64,000 nucleotides of DNA from Phycisphaerales bacterium (GCA_016741915.1 JACVCS010000002.1:27900-91899); one strand, 5' to 3'; counted from the first letter of the stretch, positions 28,601 through 37,493 are shown. Made by a program: numbers and translations. The notes: generated by a model from the letters alone, not told the origin.

Positions 28601-29323
28601 GTTGCGCAGAGCGCTGAGCAGCGTGCCGTGCTTCGCAACGCGCTGGAGACCATCGTGCGGCTGCTGCACCCGATGATGCCCTACGTCACCGAGGCCGCGT
28701 ACGAAAAGCTCGTCGCGCTGCCGAGCCGGTCGATCACGGGCTTGACCCTCTCCAGCGGCCGAGCATCGCAGGTCAGCGACGGCGCCACCCCACTGCTCTG
28801 CGTCAGCGCCTGGCCTGAGGCAAAGAACCTCATCGACGAGGCCAGCGAGCAGGCGGTGCAGCGACTGCGCGAACTCGCCACGACGATCAACCAGGTGCGT
28901 GCGACGTATAACGTGCCCCCCAAGGCCCGCGTGACGCTCTTCGCGTCCGAGAACGTCCGCACGCTGCTCACCCACGCGCCGAAAGTGGTCGAAACACTCT
29001 CGGGGCTCAACGCCGTCGAGGCCCAGGGTGCGAAGACGCCCGATGGTCCGGGAACCGCGAAGGTGCTCTTCGAGGGTCAGGAACTGCGGCTGACCGGGCT
29101 TCCCCAGGTTGAAGCCAGCGAGGGCGGCTCATCCGAGAAGGACCGCCTGAGCAAAGAACGTGCGGAGATCAGCAAGAAAATCGCCGTGCTCGAAGGGCGT
29201 TTGTCCAATCCGGGGTATATTGGCAGGGCCCCGGCGAAGCTCGTGGAGGAAACCAAATCCCAGTTGCACAGCGCCCAGAACGAACTGAAAGTCATCGACG
29301 ACGCCCTCAAGGCGCTCGGCTGA
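25697..29323 (+). CDS. valS: Valyl-tRNA synthetase with extra internal segments
   Basis: A class Ia synthetase that charges tRNA-Val. Recognised features are the HIGH-type motif in PPPNVTGALHLGHALNNTLQ, the editing (CP1) domain with VTVATTRPETYLGDTAVAVN, IRDWCISRQLWWGHRIPVW, DPDVLDTWFSSALWP, the KMSKS loop in GEGKKMSKSAGNGVDP, an anticodon-binding helical domain, and the C-terminal coiled coil of ValRS. At 1208 residues it is about 250-300 longer than usual. The excess lies in a heptamer array (near residues 490-505), a segment at 27345-27535 where a zinc-ribbon-like piece is normal, and about 110 residues at 27745-28085 before the KMSKS strand. The last two have visibly lower GC. The active-site motifs are intact, so function is likely retained. 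Confidence 0.93.
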   Translation: MSQSTTQTGQTSTQSLAHSAGLLESMPKQFVPVEHENRISARWEKARAFRADPGAVLRGERKPFSMFIPPPNVTGALHLGHALNNTLQDVLTRYHRMAGYETLWMPGTDHAGIATQAVVEKRLRKDGELKGPLKDADRNGGWTREKFVTKVQEWKDEYEARITNQLKAMGVSCDFSRQRFTMDPVCAAAVREAFFRLFSDGLIYRGKRLVNWDPALQTAVADDECYDEEINGNFYYLRYPLVHASSQDPAIRTGGRENVDPLPLTWGELARRGYPGAEQFDSDVQAWVTVATTRPETYLGDTAVAVNPHDPRAKALRGVFIELPVVGRIIPIIEDEYVVLPREVAERLGREDDAKDPKSAFASGFLKVTPAHDQNDWELGLRHGLAVINVMAPDGSISSTHGWSDVGNATIFVGKKREDARKSVVKYFEEHSIQGSAYKLLEQIKPYRHSVKHSDRSKAIVEPYLSDQWYVKVTDPRMAKAANETLAKPEALGTGHQASGKAEDTTHLTFHPERYAKTFQQWHEGIRDWCISRQLWWGHRIPVWGTKQGHQHDLRFLMQVREWEKAGRVFAKFTNDQIETDAGAGAKFPHYICVRSPDDREVIAAIEADGFTQDPDVLDTWFSSALWPLSTLGWPDAAAAEKMLPGSQFTGLLAAFNPSSVLSTAREIITLWVSRMVMMNRYMLPPRAPGHFAATWRKVIDLNREEDFAANSKPFGPDPNKGPSFSDMLMNCVDGMSVEATRLSDGQKVDPSTLFTTNTSSKDLYEFRIQVQSPELVKTWQLVEAGFEPDFTRSSAKASTGPVPFRNVFVHAVVQDGEGKKMSKSAGNGVDPLDIIASHGADAMRFTLCQMSTQTQDVRMPVQVDSKTGKNTSPKFDLGRSFASKLWNACRFALTMLEGSASASTDSTPIDPASLSLVDRWMLSRLQRGIAACEKAIHAYEFNSYAEACYDLLWRDFCDFYLEAIKPTVAQSAEQRAVLRNALETIVRLLHPMMPYVTEAAYEKLVALPSRSITGLTLSSGRASQVSDGATPLLCVSAWPEAKNLIDEASEQAVQRLRELATTINQVRATYNVPPKARVTLFASENVRTLLTHAPKVVETLSGLNAVEAQGAKTPDGPGTAKVLFEGQELRLTGLPQVEASEGGSSEKDRLSKERAEISKKIAVLEGRLSNPGYIGRAPAKLVEETKSQLHSAQNELKVIDDALKALG
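27166..27200 (+). repeat. In-frame heptamer array inside valS
   Basis: Five tandem 7-bp units: GGCACTG twice, GGCATCA twice, GGCAAAG. It encodes a polar stretch (ALGTGHQASGKAED) in the CP1/catalytic connection that ordinary ValRS lacks. Confidence 0.85.
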
Positions 29324-29355
29324 TCGGCTTCACTCGCGCCGTCAAGGCCGCGGGC

Positions 29356-30489
29356 GTGGTCTCGGCGTTGTTGCTGGCCCTCAGCACCGGTGCCTGCGCC
29401 GGGTCACGCGCCAGCGATCCCTCAGGCCCGATCGCGATGTCCGACCTGGGCTCAAAGGCCCGCCAGCGCGGGCCGGTCGCCGGCGGCTCGTCGAGTTCAC
29501 CATCCGCCGCCAACGCCCCGGGCGTGGGCGTAGTCCGCTCCGTCTCGCATTGGTCGTTTGAAGGTACCGCGGGGCAGACGATCTCCACCGACCACTTCAT
29601 CATCCGCACCACCGACAGTTCTCCCGCCATCGCGGAGCGCTTGCCGGGGATGATGGAAGCCGCACTGGCCAACTACACCAGCGTCATTGCCGACCTTCCC
29701 GCGCCGAAGCGCGTGATGGAGATGTTCGTCCTCTCGCAGCGTTCACAGTGGCAGCGACTGACCCTCCGCGAGCTCGGCGAACGCGGCCGCGGCGTGATCT
29801 CCATCGGTCGCGGCGGGTTCGCCTTCGGCGGTCGGGCCTACCTCTTCGACATCGGCTCCGCCGACACCATGAGCATCGCCAGCCACGAAGGCTGGCACCA
29901 GTACGTGCAGACCACCTTCGTCGAGTCGCTGCCCGTCTGGGCCGACGAAGGCATCGCCACCTTCATGGAAGGCCACCGCTGGGTCAGCACGCAAGGACAA
30001 ATGAGCGTAGGGTTCAGCGGCTGGTCGAACATGGAACGCTTCGAACGCCTCCGCAGCGCCAGCAACACGGGCGACGCGGACGATCTTTTGACCCTCGAAG
30101 TCCTCCTCGGCGCCTCCCCCGACCAAATCCTGGCAATGGGCAATGACAAGGGCGTGACGTACTACGCGCAGATCTGGGCGCTGATCCACTTCCTCCGCGA
30201 GGGCGAGGGTGGACGCTACCGCGCCGGGTTTGAACGCATGGTCAAAGACGCCGCCACCGGCCGCCTGGGCGCAACGGTGATCAACCGCCTTCGTGCCAGC
30301 GGGCAGCTCGAAGGCACCAGCCGCAACGGCGTCTTCGTCCTCGCCCGAAGCCTGGGCGTGCAGATTTTCCGGACGTACATCGACCCGGACATCAACCGTC
30401 TGAACGGTGAATACCAGCGCTTCGTGCAGCAGGTGGTCGCCCCGGGGTCCGCCCAGCGGATCAGCCAGGGTCAGTCGCCGATCCGCTAA
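29356..30489 (+). CDS. Putative HExxH lipoprotein peptidase, DUF1570-like
   Basis: A 377-residue exported protein. The N-terminus VVSALLLALSTGACAG forms a hydrophobic core ending in a lipobox-like cysteine. The start is uncertain: GTG at 29356 lacks a basic n-region, while in-frame codons back to the valS stop encode IGFTRAVKAAG, which would complete a normal signal peptide from a non-canonical start (CTG or ATC). The catalytic-type motif HEGWHQY (HExxH) near residue 177 is followed by WADEGIATFMEGHRW, giving the downstream glutamate of gluzincin-like metallopeptidases and of DUF1570 proteins common in planctomycetes. It sits 32 bp after valS and may be co-transcribed. Substrate unknown. Confidence 0.7.
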   Translation: MVSALLLALSTGACAGSRASDPSGPIAMSDLGSKARQRGPVAGGSSSSPSAANAPGVGVVRSVSHWSFEGTAGQTISTDHFIIRTTDSSPAIAERLPGMMEAALANYTSVIADLPAPKRVMEMFVLSQRSQWQRLTLRELGERGRGVISIGRGGFAFGGRAYLFDIGSADTMSIASHEGWHQYVQTTFVESLPVWADEGIATFMEGHRWVSTQGQMSVGFSGWSNMERFERLRSASNTGDADDLLTLEVLLGASPDQILAMGNDKGVTYYAQIWALIHFLREGEGGRYRAGFERMVKDAATGRLGATVINRLRASGQLEGTSRNGVFVLARSLGVQIFRTYIDPDINRLNGEYQRFVQQVVAPGSAQRISQGQSPIR

Positions 30490-30803
30490 AGGCAAATCCG
30501 CCGATCCGATGAAACCGGGCCGTTCTCACCCGCGTATCACCGCGTCTCCGGGTCGTTCGACCCTGGAAAGACCGGTCGCCCCCCCACCGTTCGAGCGGAT
30601 CGGTCGCTCGCGCTGCAGGCGATGGGCGGACGACATCCGATCAACCGCAGATATGACCAGAAACGGTCGACAAAGTGGTGCTCTGGGTCACTTCCGGTCG
30701 GGGAATCAGGCCGGTCGGGCGGGAATTGCTGGCGTCCTCCCATTCGGGGGGTAAACTGGATGGAAGGTGCGCAGTTCGGTTGACGTTTGTTCAGGAGCAT
30801 CGG
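30490..30803. other. Intergenic leader of the amylase gene
   Basis: 314 bp. A TAAACT hexamer at 30752-30757 could be a -10 element, but no convincing -35 partner is present. No gene seen. Confidence 0.4.
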
Positions 30804-33716
30804 ATGCCGCGCGGTACGTTTCGACACGCTGGTCAGGTTCAACGTCAGGCTCAATGTCAAGGGGGTCATCCCGTGGTGAACGTTCATACTCGCGGCCCGT
30901 GTCGCCGGCCGACGGCTGCGGCTCTGGCCCTGCTCGCCGGTCTTGGGCTGGCCTGTACGTCTGTGCTGGTCTCTGCCCAGCCCGCCCGCGCCGACGACCG
31001 CGAGGTCTTCCTGCAGTGGTTCGAGACGTCGTGGACGAACATTGAAAAGCGGATGCCCGACGCCTTCGTCAGCGGGTACAACGCCTTCTGGCTGCCGCCG
31101 ATCTGGAAGGCGAGCTTCAGTTCCGCGGGGTACGACATCTTCGACCGGTTCGATCTCGGTCAACCGGGCTCCGAGACGACCTACGGCACCGAGTCGTACT
31201 TCCGCGCCATGATGGGCGAGACCCAGCGCGCCAACATCGGGGTCTATCCCGACCTGATCATGAACCACAACGGCGCGCGAACGAGCAACGCGCAGTTCCT
31301 GGCCGACGGCGGTTGGCCCGGGTTCTATCTGCCCAACACCGGGACGGACCCGTGGGGTGATTTCCACAACGGCACGACGCAGAGCCAGCAGCCGAACCCG
31401 CAGAGCGGCGACCAGCCGTACAACCTGTGGGAGGGCGACCTGGTCAGCCTGATCGACATCGCGCAAGAGAAGAACTATCAGTACGTTCGTCACCCGGTGA
31501 GCAGCACGCCGCCGGTGGGCGCGGTGAACCTGCCGGCGGGGCTGGTGCGGAACAAGCCGGACGCGAACAACGCGCGGTTCTATCCGGACCGTCAGCTCAC
31601 GCCGTTGACGTTCACGAACCCCTCGGACGGGGCGAATTGGACGGTGTACCCGTTCAACACGACGACGCCCTTGAACGGCGACGCGTACGCCGAGAACGCC
31701 ACTGGGCTTTTGATGCGGTCGGCGCAGTGGATGCTCGACGAGTTCAAGGTGGCGGGGTTCCGCCTGGACGCGGCGAAGCACATCCCGCAGTGGTTCTGGA
31801 ACAGCTTCTACGACCCGATCGTCTTCAACCGCATCGTCACCCCGACCGGGACGCGGCGCACGCCTTATTCCTTCGGTGAGTCGGTGGCGGGCAACGACTT
31901 TGTGCAGACGTACATCCGCAACAAGGACGGCTTCGGCAACCGCGACGCGCTGGACCTCAACGGCGCGGGGCAGCTCCGCGATATCCGCTCGCAGCGCGGC
32001 TTCGGCAGTTGGCTCAACGTCCTCAACGCCGCGATCGACAATCAGGACGACGGGGCCAACAACGGCAGCCAGGGTGTTCGGCACGTCTACTCGCACGACA
32101 ACGGCTCGACCGGCGGCGGCGGCAGCGCGCCGGGCGTCCCCGGGCCTGAGCTCGCGGCACTCCCCGAGAACGCCTTTGTGCTGCTCGCGGCGGGCAAGCC
32201 CATCATCTACTACAACGGTCGCGAGATGCACGACCGCTTCCAGAGCCGCGGGTTCTGGCCGCGCGAGGGCAACCCCACGGCCCTGGGCAACGACAACCAG
32301 CACCTGCAGCGACTGGTGCAGATCGCGCAGGGGTACGTTCGGCACGATAACGCGAACATTCCCGGGGCGATGAAGAACTATTTCTACGTCCTGAACAGCA
32401 CCGACCCGGTGAACACCTCGCTGAACGACGTGCTGGTCTTTGAGCGGTCGAACTACAACGCCAGCGATACGTCGCGGAACGACATCGGGACCGAGGCGGC
32501 GGCGAGCCTGCTGGTGGGGTTGAGCGATTCGTACTCCACCGGCGTACAGCAGCGGAGCGTGCAGACGAGCTTCCCGCCCGGGACGCGTCTGCGCGAACTG
32601 ACCGGCGCGTGGAGCGACAGCACCGTCAACGCGACGGGGCAGATCCCGCAGGTCTTGGTGGTGGACAACAACCGGCGCGTGCTGCTGACGATCCCCAACA
32701 ACGCGAGTCTTGTCAGCGGCCAGACGGTTGAGCATCACCGCGGGTACGTGGTCTATGGCCCGGCGGCGCCTTCGGGGACGCTGAGCCTTGTGGGCACGAC
32801 GTCGACGATCCCGGCCGACCCGCCCAGCGTGCCGACGTATCAGCGTCGTTTGACGCCCATCGACGTGATCACGACCCCGACGTTTGAGATCCGCCTCGAC
32901 ACGACGAAGACCGATACGAACGACCCGAACTGGGATGATTTCGCGGTCTTCCGAATCGACGGCGGGTACGTGGATTACAACGGCAACGGCAACTTTGATC
33001 AGTCGGCCTCGCTGGCGCTCGACGGCGGGATGGAGCAGTTCCTGACGCAGAAGAGCTCGATCGCCGGGCCCGGCGGCACGGGGACGACGGGGGTGTATCG
33101 CCAGACGATCAATACCTCGCAGCTCAGCGAAGGCACGCACTATCTGTCGGTCTTCGCGTATCGGCGCCGGACCGACGGCGGGGCGCCGATTCTGACCGAC
33201 TTCCGCAAGGTGTTTTATGTGGATAGGCTTCCGCCGCAGGTCACGCTGCAGCCGAACGTGATCGCCTCGGGTGGCGGGACGTTCCAGTACCGCGTGACGA
33301 CGACGGACCGGACGGTGAACGCGGTGCACATCATCGCGAATGTGCCGAACGGGACGGACCCGCTGACGCTGGTGAACTCGGGAAACCGTGCGTTCCAGTA
33401 CGACCGGTTCGAGTGGCGGCTGGCCTCGGGCTCGTTGCCCCCGGGGACGAATCAGATCACGGTGGTGGCGTACGAGCTTTCGGGGCGGTCGAGCGTGCAG
33501 ACGGTGCCGATCACGATCGATCTGGGCTCGGGCGATGTGAACCGCGACGGGCTGGTGAACATTGACGACCTGTACGCGAGTTGGCTGCTGACGGGGTATC
33601 AGGCCGAGGCGGACATGAACCGCAACGGGCAGTGGGACCCGGTGACGGACCGCGTGCAGCTTGAGTTGCTGCTGCGTCAGCAGGAAGTGCAGCGGATGGA
33701 GGGCTTGCAGCGGTAA
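30804..33716 (+). CDS. Secreted GH13 alpha-amylase-family protein with dockerin-like C-terminus
   Basis: A 970-residue exported glycoside hydrolase. The signal peptide runs RRPTAAALALLAGLGLACTS to about residue 62; a GTG start at 30873, also with a good SD, would give a more typical length. GH13 landmarks are the GVYPDLIMNHNG strand, the nucleophile in VAGFRLDAAKHIPQ (Asp near 318), the acid/base in FGESVAGND (Glu near 357) and the third carboxylate in VYSHDNGS (Asp near 429). Beta-sandwich regions follow. The last 60 residues contain GDVNRDGLVNIDDLYASWLL and DMNRNGQWD, calcium-loop duplicates like a type I dockerin. It probably cleaves alpha-glucans at the cell surface; specificity is not deducible. 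Confidence 0.9.
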   Translation: MPRGTFRHAGQVQRQAQCQGGHPVVNVHTRGPCRRPTAAALALLAGLGLACTSVLVSAQPARADDREVFLQWFETSWTNIEKRMPDAFVSGYNAFWLPPIWKASFSSAGYDIFDRFDLGQPGSETTYGTESYFRAMMGETQRANIGVYPDLIMNHNGARTSNAQFLADGGWPGFYLPNTGTDPWGDFHNGTTQSQQPNPQSGDQPYNLWEGDLVSLIDIAQEKNYQYVRHPVSSTPPVGAVNLPAGLVRNKPDANNARFYPDRQLTPLTFTNPSDGANWTVYPFNTTTPLNGDAYAENATGLLMRSAQWMLDEFKVAGFRLDAAKHIPQWFWNSFYDPIVFNRIVTPTGTRRTPYSFGESVAGNDFVQTYIRNKDGFGNRDALDLNGAGQLRDIRSQRGFGSWLNVLNAAIDNQDDGANNGSQGVRHVYSHDNGSTGGGGSAPGVPGPELAALPENAFVLLAAGKPIIYYNGREMHDRFQSRGFWPREGNPTALGNDNQHLQRLVQIAQGYVRHDNANIPGAMKNYFYVLNSTDPVNTSLNDVLVFERSNYNASDTSRNDIGTEAAASLLVGLSDSYSTGVQQRSVQTSFPPGTRLRELTGAWSDSTVNATGQIPQVLVVDNNRRVLLTIPNNASLVSGQTVEHHRGYVVYGPAAPSGTLSLVGTTSTIPADPPSVPTYQRRLTPIDVITTPTFEIRLDTTKTDTNDPNWDDFAVFRIDGGYVDYNGNGNFDQSASLALDGGMEQFLTQKSSIAGPGGTGTTGVYRQTINTSQLSEGTHYLSVFAYRRRTDGGAPILTDFRKVFYVDRLPPQVTLQPNVIASGGGTFQYRVTTTDRTVNAVHIIANVPNGTDPLTLVNSGNRAFQYDRFEWRLASGSLPPGTNQITVVAYELSGRSSVQTVPITIDLGSGDVNRDGLVNIDDLYASWLLTGYQAEADMNRNGQWDPVTDRVQLELLLRQQEVQRMEGLQR

Positions 33717-33724
33717 GTGGTGGA

Positions 33725-33745
33725 AGTCGCGAGTCGCGAGTGGAG
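33725..33745 (+). repeat. Heptamer array AGTCGCG, copy 1
   Basis: Two AGTCGCG units and an AGTGGAG variant, nine bases after the amylase stop. The same sequence recurs in longer, inverted form at 39848-39898, also beside a stop codon. Confidence 0.75.
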
Positions 33746-33767
33746 AGAAGAAGAAGATTCCTCAGAG

Positions 33768-33796
33768 CCGCGGGCTTCAGCCCGCGGTTTTTCTTT
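33768..33796 (+). terminator. Rho-independent terminator of the amylase gene
   Basis: Stem CCGCGGGC / GCCCGCGG, loop TTCA, then TTTTTCTTT. It is preceded by CAGAG, a shoulder shared with the terminators at 45779 and 46906. Confidence 0.88.
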
Positions 33797-33848
33797 GGAT
33801 GTTCATCGTGCTGAGGCGTGAATCGGTTTGTGCTACGCTTGTTTCTGC

Positions 33849-34766
33849 ATGTCGCGGGCAACGATGACCAATCCGGCGCCGGTGATGACGCCGCAGGCGG
33901 AACTGCTGCGGGTGAGCGATTTGCGCGTGCATTACCCGGTGCGGAAGGGGATTTTGCAGCGTGTGCGCGGGGTGGTGAAGGCTGTGGACGGGGTGAGTTT
34001 GACGCTGCGTGCGGGCGAGTCGCTGGGGCTTGTGGGTGAATCTGGGAGCGGGAAGACGACGGTCGGGCGGGCGGTGCTGGCGCTGATCAAGGCGACGGGA
34101 GGGCGTGTGCTCTTCGACGGGCAGGACGTGCTGACGGCGCGCGGCGCTCGGATGAAGGCTCTTCGGCGGCAGATGCAGATCATCTTTCAGGATCCGGGCG
34201 GGTCGCTGAACCCGCGGATGACGGTGGAGCACGTCGTCGGCGAGCCGCTGGTTGTGCACGGGCTGGCGGGCGGGCGGGATGAGCTGCGCGAGAAGGTGCA
34301 CAGCACGCTGGAGCGGTGCGGCATGCCGCGGTCGGCGGCGGAGCGGTACCCGCACGAGTTTTCGGGAGGTCAGAAGCAGCGGCTGGCGATTGCGCGGGCG
34401 TTGATTTTGAGGCCGCGGTTTTTGGTGTGTGACGAGCCGACGAGTGCGCTGGATGTCTCGGTGCAGGCGCAGATTTTGAATCTGCTTAGCGATCTGCAGA
34501 GCGAGTTTCAGTTGGCGTATTTGTTCATCAGCCACGACATGGCGGTGGTTCGGCACATGTGCTCGCGCCTCGCGGTGATGTACCGCGGGAAGATTGTTGA
34601 GGAGGGCACGCGCGAGGCGGTGGTGGGCAGCCCGAGCCATCCGTATACGAAGTCGCTGCTGAGCGCCGTGCCCGAGCCTGATCCGCGGAGGGTGCGCGTG
34701 CGGCTGAAGTTTGATCCGGAGACGATGTCGACCGGATCGGCGGCGGGATCATCCGCGGAGGTGTAG
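33849..34766 (+). CDS. Oligopeptide/dipeptide ABC transporter ATP-binding protein (OppF/DppF type)
   Basis: A 305-residue ATPase. Walker A is GESGSGKTT, the Q-loop IIFQDPGGSLNPRMTV is characteristic of Opp/Dpp/Nik ATPases, the signature is FSGGQKQRLAIARAL, Walker B LVCDEPTSALD, the H-loop FISHDMAVV, and the C-terminal PSHPYTKSLLSAVPEPDP region is the OppD/F extension. It would power uptake of peptides or nickel-like substrates, but no permease, second ATPase or binding-protein gene is adjacent, so its partners must lie elsewhere. ATG at 33849 is preferred; ATG at 33864 is possible. A TACGCT hexamer lies 10 bp upstream. Confidence 0.92.
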   Translation: MSRATMTNPAPVMTPQAELLRVSDLRVHYPVRKGILQRVRGVVKAVDGVSLTLRAGESLGLVGESGSGKTTVGRAVLALIKATGGRVLFDGQDVLTARGARMKALRRQMQIIFQDPGGSLNPRMTVEHVVGEPLVVHGLAGGRDELREKVHSTLERCGMPRSAAERYPHEFSGGQKQRLAIARALILRPRFLVCDEPTSALDVSVQAQILNLLSDLQSEFQLAYLFISHDMAVVRHMCSRLAVMYRGKIVEEGTREAVVGSPSHPYTKSLLSAVPEPDPRRVRVRLKFDPETMSTGSAAGSSAEV

Positions 34767-34832
34767 CCCGGTGATTCGACGGTGATTTCCGCGGTGTTGG
34801 CTGTTCGGCGAACTCGGTACACTGGACCGATC

Positions 34833-35654
34833 ATGGGCGAGACCTTTGAGATCGAACGATCGGGTGCGGGCGAGGGCTCGAACGGACGGCCTTGCCCCGC
34901 GTGCGGGAAGATGATGGCTCCGACGGACGTGGTGTGCATCGCGTGCGGGTTTGATACGCGCACGGGGGTGAACGTGCCGGCGGCGGTGGCGAGTTCGACG
35001 GCGGAGGCGGCGGGCAAGACCGCGCCGGCGAGCGGAGCGGGCGAGGCGTCGGGCGGCGCGGGGATCAGCGGCGCGGAAGCGATGCACGCGGAGGCGGCGA
35101 AGGAGGATGCGCAGGCGATCAGCCCGGATTCGAAGCCCGGGCTCAACGTGCTGTTGGGCATCGGCGGCGTGGCGGCGGTGTGTGCACTCGTGGTCATCGC
35201 GGCGGGTGCGCCGGTGGGCGCGGGGCTGTGGATCGTTTCGGGCCGCGTGCTGCTGGGTCTGTACGACATCGCGATCCATACGGGGACGGGTGTCGTCGCG
35301 GTGGTGCTGGCGGGGCTCTTACTCAAGAAGCCCGTGGGGCGGTTGGACCTCGCGGCGGGGCGGATGCTGCTTGCGTTCTCGGTGTTTTTGCTGGTGAGCA
35401 AGATCCAACCCGGGGCGCTGGGATGGTTCGGGGTTCTGATGATGATGCTCATGGGTGCGGCGGCGTACTGGGTTTCGCTGCTGCTGCTGTTCAGGCGGAA
35501 CGTGCAGGAGACGCACACCATCGCGTGCGCGCACGCGGGGTTGTACATCGTGGTGTGGCTGGGGACGAGCCTCGGGCTGGTGCTGGATGCGGCGGAGAAG
35601 CAGTTGCCGCGGGCGCCGACGCCTGCGCCGCCGGCGCAGGTGCAGGGGCCGTGA
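34833..35654 (+). CDS. Zinc-ribbon membrane protein, function unknown
   Basis: A 273-residue protein. Residues 20-45 hold a two-knuckle zinc ribbon (CPACGKMMAPTDVVCIACGF). An Ala/Gly/Glu-rich linker extends to residue 105. Four or five membrane helices follow (around 105-130, 145-162, 172-188, 192-222 and 232-252). The tail is Pro/Ala-rich. ATG at 34833 is preceded by TTGGCT and TACACT hexamers (34797-34823) with a 15-bp spacer. The layout, a cytosolic zinc ribbon on a small membrane domain, is common in planctomycete and actinobacterial proteins without a known role. It ends 126 bp before the M3 peptidase gene, on the same strand. Confidence 0.7.
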   Translation: MGETFEIERSGAGEGSNGRPCPACGKMMAPTDVVCIACGFDTRTGVNVPAAVASSTAEAAGKTAPASGAGEASGGAGISGAEAMHAEAAKEDAQAISPDSKPGLNVLLGIGGVAAVCALVVIAAGAPVGAGLWIVSGRVLLGLYDIAIHTGTGVVAVVLAGLLLKKPVGRLDLAAGRMLLAFSVFLLVSKIQPGALGWFGVLMMMLMGAAAYWVSLLLLFRRNVQETHTIACAHAGLYIVVWLGTSLGLVLDAAEKQLPRAPTPAPPAQVQGP

Positions 35655-35780
35655 GTTTGGGGTTCGCGGCGTGGCGGGTTGTCCAGGGTGGAGTTGGTGA
35701 GGAAAGCGTACGGAAGTGCAACGCGGGGGCGGCGCGGGCGATATCCTGTTGCACCCACGGGGCGGGCACATGGAGCACGG

Positions 35781-37493
35781 ATGGTTCCTCCTTTTTCACC
35801 CGCGTCGGATTATGTCCCCTCGAAGATCAACGCCGCGAGCTGGGATGAGCTTGAGCCTTTGTACCGCGGGCTGATCGAGAGATCCTTGAAGTGTTCGGGG
35901 TGCCTTGAGCAGTTGCTGCTGGACCGGTCGGAGCTTGACGCCGCGGCGAGCGAGGCGAGCAGCGACCTGTACATCGCGATGACGTGTCATACCGACGATG
36001 CCGCGGTGAAGAAGGCGTACCTCGATCACGCGGAGCAGGTGCTTCCCAAACTGAAACAGGCGAGCTTTGAACTGGATAAGAAGATCGCGCAGAGCCCTTT
36101 CGCCAGCGATCTGGACCCGGCGCGGTTCGGCGTGCTGCTCCGCGATTTGAAAGCCCGTGTGGAACTCTTCAGGCCTGAGAATATTCCGCTGGAGACCGAA
36201 CTCACGCGATTGTCGCAGCGGTATCAGGAAATCCTCGGCTCACAGACCGTCAACTTTGACGGGCGGGAGCAGACCGTTCAGCAGATGGGCGTGTACCTGG
36301 AGAAGACCGATCGCGCGGTGCGTGAGAGCGCCTGGCGGGCGATCGCGCAGCGGCGGTTACAGGACCGCGAAGCGCTCGACGGGCTCTTCGATGAGATGCT
36401 GGCGCTGCGGAACAAGGTCGCGCTCAACGCGGGTTTCGCTACGTTCCGCGATTACGCCTTCCGCTCGCGGCTGAGGTTTGATTACGCGCCGGAAGACTGC
36501 GCGAAGTTCGCGCAGGGTGTGGAGCGGACGATCGTTCCGGCGCTGAAGCAGTTGCACCGCGATCGGGCGAAGAGCCTGGGGATTGAGAAGGTTCGCCCCT
36601 GGGATCTGAGCGTGGACCCGATGGGGCGGGCGCCGCTGAAGCCGTTCGCGAATACCGATGAGCTTGTGACGCGGACGAGCCGGTTGTTTCATCGGATGGA
36701 CCCGTCGCTGGGCTCGCTCTTCGATTCGCTGCGGAGCGAGCGCTCGCTTGATCTCGAATCACGCAAGGGCAAGGCGCCGGGGGGGTATCAGGCGACGCGG
36801 GACCGAAGGCGGCTGCCATTCATCTTCATGAACGCGGTGGGCTTGCAGCGTGATGTGGAAACGATGGTGCACGAGGCGGGGCACGCGTTCCATGCGCTGC
36901 TGTGCCGGGCTGAAGACCTGCACGCGTACCGGGCGGAGATCCCGCTTGAGTTCTGCGAGGTCGCGTCGATGAGCATGGAGCTGACGAGCTATCCGTACCT
37001 CGACGAGTTTTACACGCCCGATGATGCGCGGCGGGCCAGGCGGACGCACGCGGAAGGGCTGGCGGGCATCATGCCGTGGATCGCAACGATCGATCAGTTC
37101 CAGCATTGGATTTATACCAACCCGTCGCACACGCGTGCCGAGCGCACGGCGGCGTGGCTCTCGCTGCTGGATCGCTTCGGCGGCGAGGTGGATTGGAGCG
37201 GGTTGGAGGACGCGCGGCAGTCGCTGTGGCATCGGCAGCTGCACATCTTCGAATCGCCGTTTTACTACATCGAGTACGGCATCGCGCAGCTCGGGGCGTT
37301 GCAGTTGTACTCGCGGTACAAGCGTGAGCCGGCGCAGGCGATCGCGGGGTACAAGCACGCGTTATCGCTGGGCGGGTCGCAGCCGCTGCCGGCGTTGTTC
37401 TCGGCCGCGGGGCTGCGGTTCGATCTGTCGCCGGCGTCGATCGCGGCGTCGTGGGGCGAGGTTGAACGTGAACTGCAGGCGAGCCCGGCGTAA
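35781..37493 (+). CDS. M3-family oligoendopeptidase (PepF-like)
   Basis: A 570-residue cytosolic zinc metallopeptidase that degrades short peptides. The N-terminal helical domain (1-180) is followed by the M3 catalytic region. The zinc motif HEAGHAFHAL is near residue 364, preceded by RRRLPFIFMNAVGLQRDVETM. The third ligand glutamate lies in IPLEFCEVASMSMEL about 25 residues later, and ESPFYYIEYGIAQLGALQLY forms the conserved C-terminal substrate loop with its His/Tyr residues. No signal peptide is seen. ATG at 35781 follows GGAG at suitable spacing. Length and motifs are normal for the PepF/M3B group. Confidence 0.92.
   Translation: MVPPFSPASDYVPSKINAASWDELEPLYRGLIERSLKCSGCLEQLLLDRSELDAAASEASSDLYIAMTCHTDDAAVKKAYLDHAEQVLPKLKQASFELDKKIAQSPFASDLDPARFGVLLRDLKARVELFRPENIPLETELTRLSQRYQEILGSQTVNFDGREQTVQQMGVYLEKTDRAVRESAWRAIAQRRLQDREALDGLFDEMLALRNKVALNAGFATFRDYAFRSRLRFDYAPEDCAKFAQGVERTIVPALKQLHRDRAKSLGIEKVRPWDLSVDPMGRAPLKPFANTDELVTRTSRLFHRMDPSLGSLFDSLRSERSLDLESRKGKAPGGYQATRDRRRLPFIFMNAVGLQRDVETMVHEAGHAFHALLCRAEDLHAYRAEIPLEFCEVASMSMELTSYPYLDEFYTPDDARRARRTHAEGLAGIMPWIATIDQFQHWIYTNPSHTRAERTAAWLSLLDRFGGEVDWSGLEDARQSLWHRQLHIFESPFYYIEYGIAQLGALQLYSRYKREPAQAIAGYKHALSLGGSQPLPALFSAAGLRFDLSPASIAASWGEVERELQASPA

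Noticed and set aside
30537..33329. 930-codon open frame opposite the amylase
   Set aside because: Arg/Val/His-rich shadow of an intact GH13 gene.
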